This document shows positions 34,993 through 43,226 of a DNA stretch of 64,000 bases, one piece after another (position 1 is the stretch's first letter; every line of letters begins with the position of its first letter). The stretch comes from Paraburkholderia oxyphila NBRC 105797 (GTDB lineage Bacteria > Pseudomonadota > Gammaproteobacteria > Burkholderiales > Burkholderiaceae). The notes beneath the pieces were generated by a model. That model worked only from the letters and a program-made list of their open reading frames with translations. It was not told the DNA's origin and made no database searches. The translations under genes were made by a program, and so were the position numbers. The DNA lies in NCBI RefSeq assembly GCF_000685075.1, contig NZ_BAYD01000028.1:42052-106051 (forward strand), read 5' to 3'.

Positions 34993-35052
34993 ATTTAGGC
35001 GCCTAAACGCTTAAAGCCGGAATGGTGCAGTTTTTGTGAAGCTTTTCGCCGG
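34993..35052 (-). promoter_or_regulatory. Operator/promoter repeat, copy 2, heading the conjugation operon
   Basis: TTTAGGCGCCTAAAC at 34994-35008 plus the conserved flank GCCGGAATGGTGCAG and TTTTTGTGAAGCTTTTCG, nearly identical to the copies at 52444 and 62650. It lies about 115 bases upstream of the trbB start, so it probably contains the operon promoter with an overlapping operator. Confidence 0.75.
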
Positions 35053-35092
35053 TCGCGTCCGGTTTGGTTCGTGTGCGCAACAACGTATGGAC

Positions 35093-35122
35093 GAAAAAAA
35101 ACCCGACTCAGAGAGCCGGGCT
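35093..35122 (-). terminator. Rho-independent terminator after the VWA-like gene
   Basis: CCCGGCTC-TCT-GAGTCGGG followed by eight U on the minus-strand transcript, about 20 bases beyond the stop at 35143. It insulates the upstream module from the conjugation operon promoter. Confidence 0.75.
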
Positions 35123-35142
35123 GGTTGAATGAAAACGGGCAA

Positions 35143-36336
35143 TCAGATGATCACCTCCACCATTTCGCCAAACGGCGCCTGACGTGCCCGGCGAAGAGGC
35201 GTCGTCGACGCCCACAACACCGGATACGACGGTGGTGCCTCGGGAAAGCCACCATCCATGTCCGTCAGGTAGACGAGGAAAGCCGGATTGATGCCCTCGC
35301 CCTCCAGACGGCGGAACGGATCGGTGAATGCCGTGCCGCCCCCGCCCTTTACCGGCGCAAGCTCGACCGGGTCACCCCGCTCGAAGGCCTGCACCTGCGT
35401 GACACGCGAATCGCAGTCCATCACGATGAGCCGCGCGGGACGCACGACCTCCGCCACTTGGATGATCTCGGCCGCGAACTGCGCCTGCGTCTCATCGAAG
35501 ACCGAGCCACTGCTGTCGCGCACGAACACGGCGTCACCGACCGCCGGCGAATGCAGCGACGGCAGGTAGAACCCGAGATGCAGGTAGCGCCGGTTGGGCA
35601 TCGCGAAGCTGTAGTCGTCGCTGGTCACCTGCTGCGCGAAACGCATCAGGATCGCACGCCAGTCGACTGACGGCTCAGCCGTGGTTTCCACCATCGACTC
35701 CATCCCGCCAGGAAGCTTGCCGCGCATCTTCGCCGCTTTAGCGGCCTGAAGCGTTGCGACCTTCCACTCCACTTCCTTCACGGACTTGTCCAGCCCCGGA
35801 AAGGGGCGGACCTCGCCGCAGGAAGACGGAGCAGCCGGATCGGGAGCCGCTGACGGTGTGTTCACGCCGTTCGCGGGAGCCTGCTGGCCACCCGGCGTTT
35901 GCGCGCCCGGTTCGCCGCCAGACTTCTCCTTCTCCTTTTGCCTCGCCTCCTGCGTGAGGACCGCGTAAATCTCCTCGGCCGACTTGCCATGAAAGCGCAC
36001 GTCGTCGAGGTGCGGAACCGGCAGGACAAAACCTGCCTGCTTCACGATCGGATTGATCGCGTAGTCACACGCGTCGTTCCATCGGTCAGCGTCGCGTGAT
36101 CCCTGCCGGAAGCAGTGACCATTGGCAACATGCAGGATCTCGTGCGCGAGCACGCCGCGGCACTCCAGATCGTTCACGGTTTGAAGAAATGCAGGGTTGT
36201 AGCCCAGCGTCTCCCCGTCCACCCAGAACGTCCTGCATGCCGGATCCTCGAGTACCTTCAGACGTAGCGCCAGCGCGCCGAAGAACGGCTGGTCCAGCAC
36301 GAGCGCCGAACGCTGTTTCGAGATGCGGGGATCCAT
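35143..36336 (-). CDS. VWA-like protein with N-terminal HEXXH domain (397 aa)
   Basis: N-terminal putative metallopeptidase domain with H65-E-I-L-H69 and NGH74 (ECRGVLAHEILHVANGHCFRQ). A Pro/Ala linker leads to a C-terminal VWA-like domain (DUF2201 type) with a MIDAS-like DSSGSV and VYLTDMDGG. Such proteins are co-encoded with MoxR ATPases, forming presumed chaperone or metal-insertion or complex-remodelling modules. ATG at 36336 follows GAGGTG. It ends the MoxR module (37705-38739, 36344-37258, this gene). Confidence 0.75.
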   Translation of the reverse strand: MDPRISKQRSALVLDQPFFGALALRLKVLEDPACRTFWVDGETLGYNPAFLQTVNDLECRGVLAHEILHVANGHCFRQGSRDADRWNDACDYAINPIVKQAGFVLPVPHLDDVRFHGKSAEEIYAVLTQEARQKEKEKSGGEPGAQTPGGQQAPANGVNTPSAAPDPAAPSSCGEVRPFPGLDKSVKEVEWKVATLQAAKAAKMRGKLPGGMESMVETTAEPSVDWRAILMRFAQQVTSDDYSFAMPNRRYLHLGFYLPSLHSPAVGDAVFVRDSSGSVFDETQAQFAAEIIQVAEVVRPARLIVMDCDSRVTQVQAFERGDPVELAPVKGGGGTAFTDPFRRLEGEGINPAFLVYLTDMDGGFPEAPPSYPVLWASTTPLRRARQAPFGEMVEVII

Positions 36337-36343
36337 GCTCACC

Positions 36344-37258
36344 TCACGCCGCGATGCGCAGCTGCGGTGCCTGGCCAGGCTTGGGCATCGCGGCCTGCGG
36401 CTTGCCGCCCATGAAGGCTTCCATCAGCTCCTCGATCTCGGTTGCCCTGGCGGCCACCTGCGAACGAAGCACGCCGGATTCCTTCAGGTCAACGCCGTTG
36501 TGCACGGCGAGGTGACGCTTCGCCTGATCGAGGATGTGGTTCAGCTGCGGATCGTTGCTGAAATTCAGCTTCGGCAGCAGTCCACACAGCTCGCGCACAT
36601 TGTCGGCCACGTCGATCCGCACACCACCGGCCGCGTACAGCCGGTTCGCCATCGCGGAGACGGCATCGTACAGACGACGAACGATGTCCTGATTTGCGTG
36701 GTCGATCGAGCGCATGACGTGCTGGTCGATTTCCGAGCGCAGGCTCGTGAGCACATCCTCGGGCAGATCAACGCCGAACTGGCTCGCGTCCGGGAACGGG
36801 AGGACCGCCATGCGCACCCCGAACTTCTCGCCAAGCTGCGCGAGCGTCGGATAGTCCGCCTCGTTGAACAGACCGTTCATCTCCTGCCGCGCCTGTTCCT
36901 TGAGGTCCAGGTAGTCGGTGAGGAAGACCTGCACGGCGAGATCGAACTCATCCTTCGTCCTGCGCATCTGTGCCGAGAATTCCATGTAGATATCGGTCGG
37001 CAGCAGACGCACGGACAGCTGGTTGTACTCCAGCGTGTGGTCATAGAAGTAGCGGCGAATGCGGCCGCCGAGCGACACAACCTCCTTGAAGCTGGGGGCA
37101 TCCTCGGGCAGCAGGCGCTTGTTAAAGCGTCCAATACCCTTGGTGTCGTGACGGCTCTCGACCTCTTCCGTGACCTTCAGGTCAAAGCGTCGTGCGACCC
37201 ACGACGAGATAGTGACCGAGCAAAGCATGACGCGCGATTGAATATCCGTGATGTTCAT
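36344..37258 (-). CDS. DUF3150 domain protein (304 aa)
   Basis: Pattern of DUF3150: VSSWVARRFDLKVTEEVESRH-like start (here TISSWVARRFDLKVTEEVESRHDTKGIGRFNKRLL), LEYNQLSVRLLPTDIYMEFSAQMR and LNGLF-like EMNGLFNEADYP. All helical with a C-terminal Pro/Gly tail. DUF3150 proteins are typically neighbours of MoxR and VWA proteins on plasmids and phages; likely the third component of the module. TGGAGT precedes the ATG. Confidence 0.7.
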   Translation of the reverse strand: MNITDIQSRVMLCSVTISSWVARRFDLKVTEEVESRHDTKGIGRFNKRLLPEDAPSFKEVVSLGGRIRRYFYDHTLEYNQLSVRLLPTDIYMEFSAQMRRTKDEFDLAVQVFLTDYLDLKEQARQEMNGLFNEADYPTLAQLGEKFGVRMAVLPFPDASQFGVDLPEDVLTSLRSEIDQHVMRSIDHANQDIVRRLYDAVSAMANRLYAAGGVRIDVADNVRELCGLLPKLNFSNDPQLNHILDQAKRHLAVHNGVDLKESGVLRSQVAARATEIEELMEAFMGGKPQAAMPKPGQAPQLRIAA

Positions 37259-37456
37259 GGAGGAACTCCAGAAAAAATAAGAAATGGGATGAATCGGGAA
37301 AGGGAACAGCGACGCGGGCGCGTGCAGGACACGGCCCGGAAAAACGAAAAAAGCGGTGAAGCGAGGCGCCGCCCTGCGGGGAAGCAGGAAGCTAACTACA
37401 GCGCCGCAGGCCGGTGTGCAGCCTCCCGGGGCGTGCCCCGAGTGGAGAAACGTCCG

Positions 37457-37681
37457 CTAAATGCCGTAATGACGCCGCGCCAGCCGACGTGTTTCAGCGA
37501 ACGGGCGCCCCTGGGTGACATCGAGCGGAGCGATACGATGAAGATGACGTAGCGCCGCCGCGCGATAGCGTGGCGAAAAGACACCCTTTGCACGGGTGAT
37601 GACGAGCAGCTCGGCCTCGGCAAGACCGTACGTTTCATGCACGAAACGGTAGAAGTAAGCACGACGCGCGTTATGCAACAT
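37457..37681 (-). CDS. Small basic hypothetical protein (74 aa)
   Basis: MLHNARRAYFYRFVHETYGLAEAELLVITRAKGVFSPRYRAAALRHLHRIAPLDVTQGRPFAETRRLARRHYGI. Helical, Arg/Tyr-rich, with GGGGAAA before the ATG. It lies between the MoxR gene (23 bases downstream of its stop) and the DUF3150 leader. Nucleic-acid binding is plausible from charge alone. Family unknown. The 37262-37456 gap holds C/G hairpins but no gene. Confidence 0.45.
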   Translation of the reverse strand: MLHNARRAYFYRFVHETYGLAEAELLVITRAKGVFSPRYRAAALRHLHRIAPLDVTQGRPFAETRRLARRHYGI

Positions 37682-37704
37682 GGTGATTTCCCCAGCAGAT
37701 CTGG

Positions 37705-38739
37705 TCAGCCGTGAATCAGCTTGCCGATCCGGCTGTCGCTGCCAGTGCATTCGCGAATGAAGTCGTGCGTGCTGGCGAGCGTGGGTGTCTTGCGCACCGC
37801 GTCCGTCACGAGAAGCGCGGCAAATTCGCTGAGACCCGCATCAATCAATCGATTGGTGTAGGTCAGCACGCGTCCGAAATTGCTTTCTTTCGCGTACATC
37901 GCCAGCGCTGCGCTGATCGCATAGAGCGCCGCCGGTGCATCGGGAATCGGTGCCGCGTCGGGCGCTGCCAGAATCAGGTCCGGAGAAGGCAACTGACGAT
38001 AGATCTGGATGAAACCCATCAACTCGCCCGCAGCGCCCTCACCGACCGATCCCGCGTACGAGATCAATTCCAGATCCTTCGGTACCACTCCCATCGTTTT
38101 GGCGACGAAGCCCCAGCTGCGCGGACTCGGCGTCGCCTCGATGTCACGCGAGGCTTTCTGGACGGACAGGAGCCCCGGCCGGAAACGCAGGAATGCAATG
38201 AGTTCCGGCGCAACATCATTCGCGACAGCCCATGCTGTCCATTCCTCGATCGTCGCCTCGAGTTCCACCACGGTGGCAAAGCGCGAGATCAACGGGTCGA
38301 GAATGCCGCTCACGCCTGCGTTGTCGTTCCGCCGGTTGGTGGCCGCGAGGAATGTAACGTTGTCGGGCAGCTTGTGCTCGCCGATGCGGCGGGCGAGCAG
38401 CAGCTGCATCTTCGCGGCCTGCACAGCTGGCGAGGCCTGCCCGAGATCGTCTAGAAACCAGATCAACGGGCGCTTGCGAGGCTGCAGCGCGCGTTCCAGA
38501 TCGCCAAACGGCAGGAACCGTGCCGACTGCCCGTCGGACGCTGCGAAGGGCAGGCCCTTGGAGTCGGTCGGATCCTCCACGACCGGATGACTGATCAACA
38601 GATCGTGGTCGAGCGCATCGGATACCTGAGCCACGATGTCGCTCTTGCCGATGCCGGGGCGTCCCGTGATCAGCACCGGGAGACGCTTCGGAACGTAGGC
38701 GGTAAGCAGCGCGTTGAGCTGGGAAGCATTGACTTGCAT
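37705..38739 (-). CDS. MoxR-like AAA+ ATPase (344 aa)
   Basis: Walker A G26-RPGIGKS33, Walker B PLIWFLDDLGQA (D97 D98), sensor 1 FLAATNRRND and the arginine-finger region GILDPLISRFATVVEL. MoxR ATPases act as chaperones with VWA-domain partners; a VWA-like gene lies two genes downstream. AAGGAAAC precedes the ATG, and a full structured leader lies upstream. First gene of the MoxR/DUF3150/VWA module. Confidence 0.8.
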   Translation of the reverse strand: MQVNASQLNALLTAYVPKRLPVLITGRPGIGKSDIVAQVSDALDHDLLISHPVVEDPTDSKGLPFAASDGQSARFLPFGDLERALQPRKRPLIWFLDDLGQASPAVQAAKMQLLLARRIGEHKLPDNVTFLAATNRRNDNAGVSGILDPLISRFATVVELEATIEEWTAWAVANDVAPELIAFLRFRPGLLSVQKASRDIEATPSPRSWGFVAKTMGVVPKDLELISYAGSVGEGAAGELMGFIQIYRQLPSPDLILAAPDAAPIPDAPAALYAISAALAMYAKESNFGRVLTYTNRLIDAGLSEFAALLVTDAVRKTPTLASTHDFIRECTGSDSRIGKLIHG

Positions 38740-38780
38740 GAGCGTTTCCTTGAAAGAAGAAAACCCTGTGCCAACAACGT

Positions 38781-38868
38781 CCCCGGTCGGGAGCGTTGTC
38801 CCGACAGGGTAGGTTTGAGGTGCCGCGTGCGCGACGATCGATGCGCCGCAGGCGCGGAAAAGCAGTTA
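38781..38868 (-). promoter_or_regulatory. Structured leader of the MoxR-like gene
   Basis: 5'-proximal hairpin TCGATGCGCCGCAGGCGCG at 38838-38856, 99 bases upstream of the ATG, with TAACTG (minus strand) just beyond it. Start-proximal hairpin at 38781-38808 (CGGG/CCCG core). Confidence 0.6.
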
Positions 38869-39090
38869 GCGCAACGCGCCCGCGAGGGCGTCGTGCTGCA
38901 TGGCGTTGAGCGTCGAGGATTCGACGCTCGGGGCGCCGCTAAAAATCAGAAGTCCATACACGTCCGCCAGTGCGCGAGCCTCGGCGCCAAGCACTGGATG
39001 CTCTTCATCGGCGGCCGGACGGCGTTCACGCCAGTGGTTAATCGCGTATTCGAGTTGCGCGATCGTCACTGCGGCGGGTTGCTGGTTCAT
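38866..39090 (-). CDS. DUF3717 family small protein (74 aa)
   Basis: TIAQLEYAINHWRERRPAADEEHPVLGAEARALADVYGLLIF is the DUF3717 pattern (T-I-x-x-L-E-x-A-I-N-x-W-R ... L-A-x-x-Y), a family restricted largely to Burkholderiales. ATG at 39090 is preferred because AAGGAAATG sits eight bases upstream; a nearer ATG at 39096 overlaps that site. It has its own complete leader, with a terminator of the upstream gene just before. Function unknown. Confidence 0.7.
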   Translation of the reverse strand: MNQQPAAVTIAQLEYAINHWRERRPAADEEHPVLGAEARALADVYGLLIFSGAPSVESSTLNAMQHDALAGALR

Positions 39091-39122
39091 GGGCATTTCC
39101 TTTCGGAGCCCGGCGGGTGCAC

Positions 39123-39215
39123 GCCCCTGGGGGCTGAGCCCCCGACAGGCGGGACGGATTGCCGGCTGCGCCGGCGGTTCGATGCGTCAGGGACGCGAGA
39201 GATAACGTCAGTGTA
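39123..39215 (-). promoter_or_regulatory. Promoter and structured leader of the DUF3717 gene
   Basis: -10-like TACACT (minus strand, 39210-39215), then 5'-proximal hairpin TCGATGCGTCAGGGACGCG (39179-39197), a GCCGGC hairpin near 39165, and the C/G hairpin at 39123-39150. Clearest complete example of the layout; hairpin to ATG distance is 89 bases. Confidence 0.65.
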
Positions 39216-39293
39216 GGCGTGCGCGCGAGGATTCTCGGGTGCAATGCTGCTGATTTCGATACGGCTTTCGGCTTGGCGCCGGGCGAACGGGCG

Positions 39294-39319
39294 AAAAAAA
39301 ACGGCGCACGAATGCGCCG
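39294..39319 (-). terminator. Rho-independent terminator after the 39353-40873 gene
   Basis: CGGCGCA-TTCG-TGCGCCG followed by eight U on the minus-strand transcript, about 34 bases after the stop codon. Confidence 0.8.
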
Positions 39320-39352
39320 GTCTCGTTCAAGGTCTGGCGAAGCGGCGTCGCC

Positions 39353-40873
39353 TCACGCTGCTCGCCGTTCGAGCAACGCCCGCGCGTAAGCGAGCGTGCC
39401 ATCCTTCGCACTCAGGCGTCTGCCCACGCTTTCGTTGCCGCGCACCAGCGCGTACACATACGCCGCACCGCGCCGGAAGCTCTGGATGGTCGAATAGCCG
39501 TCGCTGATCGCGCGGTCGACGTGCTCCGCGCCCGAGATCTCGCCGGTTGCCGGACCAGCATACCGTGCACGGCCGGCGCTCTCGCGCGCATCCCGCAACT
39601 CGCGCTCCGCTTCGCGAGCCGCCTTGCGATCCCCGGCCTCGCGTTCCCACTGTGCCTGCTCATCTGCACCATAGCCGCACAGCTGGAAGACGGCACTCCG
39701 GCGCGCGGCAGCACGCAACCCAAGCAGCTTCACGCCATACACGTCGCGAAACGCCTGTTTGCTCGAACGATTGTGTTCGTCCGAACTGTCGAGAACGGTC
39801 AGAAGGGCGCCCACGTCCCGGTTCGCAAACGCCCGGGCGAGCTCGTTACCATACTCGAACGTGTGGCGGCCGTGCTCGAGTAGCGCGACATCACAACGGC
39901 GGCGATGGGTTCGACGGCTGATGCGTCCCGCCTTCAGCTCGCCGTCCGCATGAGCAATCTCGCGTGCACGGACGGTATCGGCGACGACCTCGCGCACGCG
40001 TGCGGCGAGCGGCGTAACCGGCTGGCCAACGTCAAGGGGTGTATTGAACGACTCCGGCAGTGGCAGATCCTCGATGAGGCCGTGTGCGTGAAGCACATCG
40101 TCCACCTGCGGATACGTCGGATCATCGGGCAGCAGGCGCGCAAGCATCGCGAGGATGTCGGCGTTCTGCCCATCGACCGGTTTGCCCTCGCTGCGCATGA
40201 TGCCCAGGATCGGCCGAAGCTTCGGCACCGGAATCACTCCACGCAGCTCCGGCACGCGTATCAGCGTCTCCGCCCATTCAAGTCCGTAGCTGAAAGCGTC
40301 CGGTTCGGAGCGGTACGCCTCCAGCACGCAGTCCGGCACCGGGAGATTGCGCGCCAGCGCGTAGGCCACCTGCACCTCGTGCCGACTGTTCGTCTCGCGC
40401 GTGCCGGGGATAACCGGACCGCAATGGCCGAAGCCAAAGAGCGATGTCACCGCCTCGGAACAAAGGTCGGACATGAAAAAGCGCGTGCTGCGTTCTTGCG
40501 CGCGCAGCGTCTCCGTTTCAATCTGGCCCGACGACAGAAGAAGCTGCGGTTTGCGGCAGGCTTCCGCGAACTGGAAAAGCGCGCGCCAGGCAGACGGCAT
40601 GACCTGCCAGGATTGGCGCTGGCCACCTGACTCGTCGACGAATTCGACACGACGCAGCTCCTCGAGCATAGCCGTGAGGATCTCGTCAGCGGTGCCCGGA
40701 TGGCGCAGTGCGAGCTCGCCGTTGTAGCGCGTGACCGACACGCCGGCGGGCGCGCCCGTCAGCTCGATGAGCGACGTTTCAACCGCACGCAGCCGCGCGT
40801 CGCGAAACAGCAGGAAGAGTCCGGCGAGCGAGGACGTAGTGAGAACGGCGTTGGGAATGGTGATCGTGTACAT
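39353..40873 (-). CDS. Large hypothetical plasmid protein (506 aa)
   Basis: Begins MYTITIPNAVLTTSSLAGLFLLFRDARLRAVETSLIELTGAPAGV after TGGAGT. Soluble and helical. Notable segments are RFFMSDLCSEAVTSLFGFGHCGPVIPGTRETNSRHEVQVAYALARN, and an Arg-rich region RTHRRRCDVALLEHGRHTFEYGNELARAFANRDVGALLTVLDSSDEHN. The C terminus is an Ala/Arg/Glu helix. No catalytic motif recognised. It is monocistronic by layout: start-proximal hairpin before it, terminator after it. Confidence 0.6.
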   Translation of the reverse strand: MYTITIPNAVLTTSSLAGLFLLFRDARLRAVETSLIELTGAPAGVSVTRYNGELALRHPGTADEILTAMLEELRRVEFVDESGGQRQSWQVMPSAWRALFQFAEACRKPQLLLSSGQIETETLRAQERSTRFFMSDLCSEAVTSLFGFGHCGPVIPGTRETNSRHEVQVAYALARNLPVPDCVLEAYRSEPDAFSYGLEWAETLIRVPELRGVIPVPKLRPILGIMRSEGKPVDGQNADILAMLARLLPDDPTYPQVDDVLHAHGLIEDLPLPESFNTPLDVGQPVTPLAARVREVVADTVRAREIAHADGELKAGRISRRTHRRRCDVALLEHGRHTFEYGNELARAFANRDVGALLTVLDSSDEHNRSSKQAFRDVYGVKLLGLRAAARRSAVFQLCGYGADEQAQWEREAGDRKAAREAERELRDARESAGRARYAGPATGEISGAEHVDRAISDGYSTIQSFRRGAAYVYALVRGNESVGRRLSAKDGTLAYARALLERRAA

Positions 40874-40910
40874 GGATGATGACTCCAGAAGCGCGGAGCA
40901 TCACCCATCC

Positions 40911-40923
40911 GGGGCTATGCCCC
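40911..40923 (-). promoter_or_regulatory. Leader hairpin before the 40873 start
   Basis: GGGGCTATGCCCC, 38 bases upstream of the ATG; same loop sequence type as the 51935-51960 hairpin. Confidence 0.45.
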
Positions 40924-40954
40924 GCGAGGGAAGAAATAGAAAGGGAGACTGCGA

Positions 40955-41368
40955 TCAGTCGATATCGAGCATGCGCGACACGGCGGCCGCGACTGCCCAA
41001 GCGTCCGAGCGCGTCAGCGTCTTGATGCGCAGCAACGGCACGCTGCTCCAGTGGCCGCCGTCCCCTGCCCTATGCAGGCGGACGTGGTCGACCTGGACCA
41101 GCCAGCCTTCCGAGTGACCGATTGCCACCGACAGGCACAGCCGGGCCTCGCGACCGCTGCTTTGCGGCCAGGGGGCTTCAGCCTTCAACCCGTACATCGA
41201 GTCGTTTGTGTCGTTCACCCAGTTCGCGGCAACGACCCATTCGGGTTCGAATTCGGCCTTGCGCAAGTGCCGTCCGATGAGAGTGACGACCTCGTCGACC
41301 GTCTTGCCGACGGTGTCGAACGGCGCGGCCGCGAGCGCGACCGGAAGATCAAGTTCAGTTGTGTGCAT
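40955..41368 (-). CDS. Hypothetical protein (137 aa)
   Basis: Begins MHTTELDLPVALAAAPFDTVGKTVDEVVTLIGRHL. A mixed alpha/beta protein with a probable beta sheet in ARLCLSVAIGHSEGWLVQVDHVRLH and a helical C terminus. The start codon has no strong ribosome-binding site; a GTG at 41401 lies inside the predicted leader hairpin and is less likely. Family unknown. Confidence 0.5.
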   Translation of the reverse strand: MHTTELDLPVALAAAPFDTVGKTVDEVVTLIGRHLRKAEFEPEWVVAANWVNDTNDSMYGLKAEAPWPQSSGREARLCLSVAIGHSEGWLVQVDHVRLHRAGDGGHWSSVPLLRIKTLTRSDAWAVAAAVSRMLDID

Positions 41369-41458
41369 GATGAAATTGGTACAGAAATGAAAGGGCCCCA
41401 CCCGGAGGTGCAGCCCCTGATTTGAAGTTGCCGGCGGCAGGCCGGCTCTAAAGTGAAT

Positions 41459-41572
41459 TCAGAGCGAGTGACCGCGGCGTTCGCGGTCAGCCTTGCGGCC
41501 GTTGCGGTCCAGGACCCGCCCCAAGGCGCTGAACGCGAGCACAACAGCCAGTGCGAAAAAACTCCAGCCCAT
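41459..41572 (-). CDS. Single-pass membrane microprotein (37 aa)
   Basis: MGWSFFALAVVLAFSALGRVL followed by a charged tail DRNGRKADRERRGHSL. One membrane helix and a basic cytoplasmic end, behind a CGGAGAA ribosome-binding site, 15 bases after the stop of the 41588 gene. The composition and site support translation despite its size. Confidence 0.5.
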   Translation of the reverse strand: MGWSFFALAVVLAFSALGRVLDRNGRKADRERRGHSL

Positions 41573-41587
41573 CGTTATTCTCCGCTC

Positions 41588-41980
41588 CTAGCGGCGCTCT
41601 CCGTCGAGTCCATTGGCGAGGCGCAGCGCGCTGAGCAGCGACTCGTACCCCTCGCGAGATGAGAGCTGCTCGGTGCTCACCGAATTGTCGCCACCGCCCG
41701 ACAGGTCCAGGCGGCCGCGCCGCGTGCGAAACGACACGGCCACAACCTGACGCGCCGGAGCGTCGGCAACCTCAACAATGAGGCGATCGGTATTGAGCAT
41801 GACGCGGCAGCCGCGGCCACGACGCGACGGCTCGGCCGTGATGTCATGCTCGCCCGCACGCAGACGCAAATCGCCCGCAATACGGTGCAGGAAGCCGCGC
41901 GCGCGGCGTGTGAAACTGGCGTCGCGTGCCGCGCCTGCACGGCGGCGGTCGGCGTGCAACACGCGGTTGCTGTGGTTCAT
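41588..41980 (-). CDS. Basic hypothetical protein (130 aa)
   Basis: Starts MNHSNRVLHADRRRAGAARDASF after GAGGGC. Arg-rich N-terminal half, then a beta-rich stretch (DITAEPSRRGRGCRVMLNTDRLIVEVADAPARQVVAVSFRTRRGRLDLSG). No known family. The nucleic-acid-binding look rests only on composition. Confidence 0.45.
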   Translation of the reverse strand: MNHSNRVLHADRRRAGAARDASFTRRARGFLHRIAGDLRLRAGEHDITAEPSRRGRGCRVMLNTDRLIVEVADAPARQVVAVSFRTRRGRLDLSGGGDNSVSTEQLSSREGYESLLSALRLANGLDGERR

Positions 41981-42002
41981 GAAGCCCTCAAAACGAAAGA
42001 AG

Positions 42003-42030
42003 CGAGGTGCCCTTTCGGGAACACCTCGCT
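42003..42030 (-). promoter_or_regulatory. Leader hairpin before the 41980 start
   Basis: CGAGGTG...CACCTCG flanking an inner CCCTTTCGGG, ending about 22 bases upstream of the ATG. A TGATGCGCCGG...CCGGCGGCG stretch at 42039-42064 may be a degenerate 5'-proximal hairpin. Confidence 0.45.
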
Positions 42031-42068
42031 GTGCAGGATGATGCGCCGGTCCAGGCCGGCGGCGATTA

Positions 42069-42365
42069 TTAACGCTTCGCGACGAACCGTTCGCGATACG
42101 CGTCGAGTTGGGGACGCAGTTGCCGGTAGCGTTTGTCTGCGTCCGTTCCACCGCTGCTCAACCCCACTTCAGCGAAGTAGAACGGGCGCGCGCCGGTCGG
42201 TTCGAACGACGGATGATTCATGATCGCGCGGAATTCCTCGACTTTTCCGGCCTGCGCTGCGACCTCGACAGGACGCATGCGAAACTCGTTGAGCCCGTTC
42301 ACGTCGTTGTCTGCTTCGTGCCAGCCAGTCGTCTGACCACGGTCAGCCAGTTGATAACGGTTCAT
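42069..42365 (-). CDS. Hypothetical protein (98 aa)
   Basis: Starts MNRYQLADRGQTTGWHEADNDVNGLNEFRMRPVEVAAQAGKVEEFRAIMNHPSFEP after GAGGTA. Soluble and acidic to neutral, without recognised motif. Flanked by leader hairpins on both sides, so probably its own unit. Confidence 0.5.
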   Translation of the reverse strand: MNRYQLADRGQTTGWHEADNDVNGLNEFRMRPVEVAAQAGKVEEFRAIMNHPSFEPTGARPFYFAEVGLSSGGTDADKRYRQLRPQLDAYRERFVAKR

Positions 42366-42394
42366 TGAGATACCTCGATTAACGTAGATGAGCG

Positions 42395-42408
42395 GTCCCT
42401 TTCGGGAC
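42395..42408 (-). promoter_or_regulatory. Leader hairpin before the 42365 start
   Basis: GTCCCTTTCGGGAC, a compact tetraloop hairpin 30 bases upstream of the ATG. Confidence 0.45.
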
Positions 42409-42453
42409 AGCGAAGATAGAGCGGAGGGGCGATTTCCACCGCCGCAGACAAGA

Positions 42454-42918
42454 TCAGTGCGTGACACGCACACCCGAACTACTGGAGACGAGCAAAACCT
42501 GATCGCCCGGCTTGAAGCGCTGGTCGTCTGGTTGCGTCACGACGACCATCGAGCCATTGGCCTTGCGGACAACGATCTCGAGACCTGCCGTGCGCGAGAG
42601 CGCCGCGCCGACATGCTGCGCGATGAAACCGGCGCCGGCGCCCGACACCGCCGCAGCGATGTAGCGTCCATTGCCGTTGCCGATGACCTGGGAGCCGAGG
42701 AACGCGCTCGCGCCTGCGGTCACGAGACTGATGAGGCCCGAGCTGTCGCCCGAAGACTGGATCGTGATGTTGCGAACGCGCATCACGGTGACCTCTTCAA
42801 TACTGCCGACGCGTTGCACGTCCGAACGCTGATAGACGTCGGGCGAGCCGAAGTCGGTCATGTTCGCGCAGCCGGAGAGCACGTAGAGAACAACAAGCGC
42901 GAAAAGAATGCGAATCAT
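42454..42918 (-). CDS. Outer-membrane lipoprotein with glycine-zipper region (154 aa)
   Basis: Lipobox MIRILFALVVLYVLSGC gives lipidation at Cys17. The middle has a Gly/Ala-rich hydrophobic stretch (LISLVTAGASAFLGSQVIGNGNGRYIAAAVSGAGAGFIAQHVGA) like SlyB-type glycine-zipper lipoproteins, and the C terminus is a small beta domain. The TGAGGC site precedes the ATG. A plasmid-borne SlyB-like protein could modify the envelope of the host or act in transfer; this is inference. Confidence 0.65.
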   Translation of the reverse strand: MIRILFALVVLYVLSGCANMTDFGSPDVYQRSDVQRVGSIEEVTVMRVRNITIQSSGDSSGLISLVTAGASAFLGSQVIGNGNGRYIAAAVSGAGAGFIAQHVGAALSRTAGLEIVVRKANGSMVVVTQPDDQRFKPGDQVLLVSSSSGVRVTH

Positions 42919-42952
42919 GGCGGTTGCCTCAAAGTGACGAGGGCAACCGGAG

Positions 42953-42981
42953 CCCCTTCGGGCAGAGGTTGCCCGAAGGGG
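42953..42981 (-). promoter_or_regulatory. Leader hairpin before the 42918 start
   Basis: CCCCTTCGGGCA pairs perfectly (12 bases) with TGCCCGAAGGGG around a five-base loop, 35 bases upstream of the ATG. Confidence 0.55.
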
Positions 42982-42994
42982 TAAGGGGTTTGGC

Positions 42995-43129
42995 TTAGCA
43001 CGACAGCATGCTGACGGCGAGCGAGATAGCCGGCAGGAACGTGAAGAGTGCAAGCGCCGTCACGGGGACGTCGCCTTGCGATACTTCACGTGTTTGAGAA
43101 CGGATAGTGCGGATTGCGCGGTCAAACAT
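42995..43129 (-). CDS. Single-pass membrane microprotein (44 aa)
   Basis: MFDRAIRTIRSQTREVSQGDV then a hydrophobic segment (PVTALALFTFLPAISLAVSML) ending SC. GGGAGCC lies seven bases upstream of the ATG and a hairpin lies further upstream. Probably an inner-membrane peptide; function unknown. Confidence 0.5.
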   Translation of the reverse strand: MFDRAIRTIRSQTREVSQGDVPVTALALFTFLPAISLAVSMLSC

Positions 43130-43226
43130 CGACGGCTCCCGGAAAGATCAAGGGGAGCCGCTTCCCGGATGGGAGTGGACTCTCAACGGCGATAAAGGAT
43201 TGACGGCAGGGCAAATGCCCGCGCCG

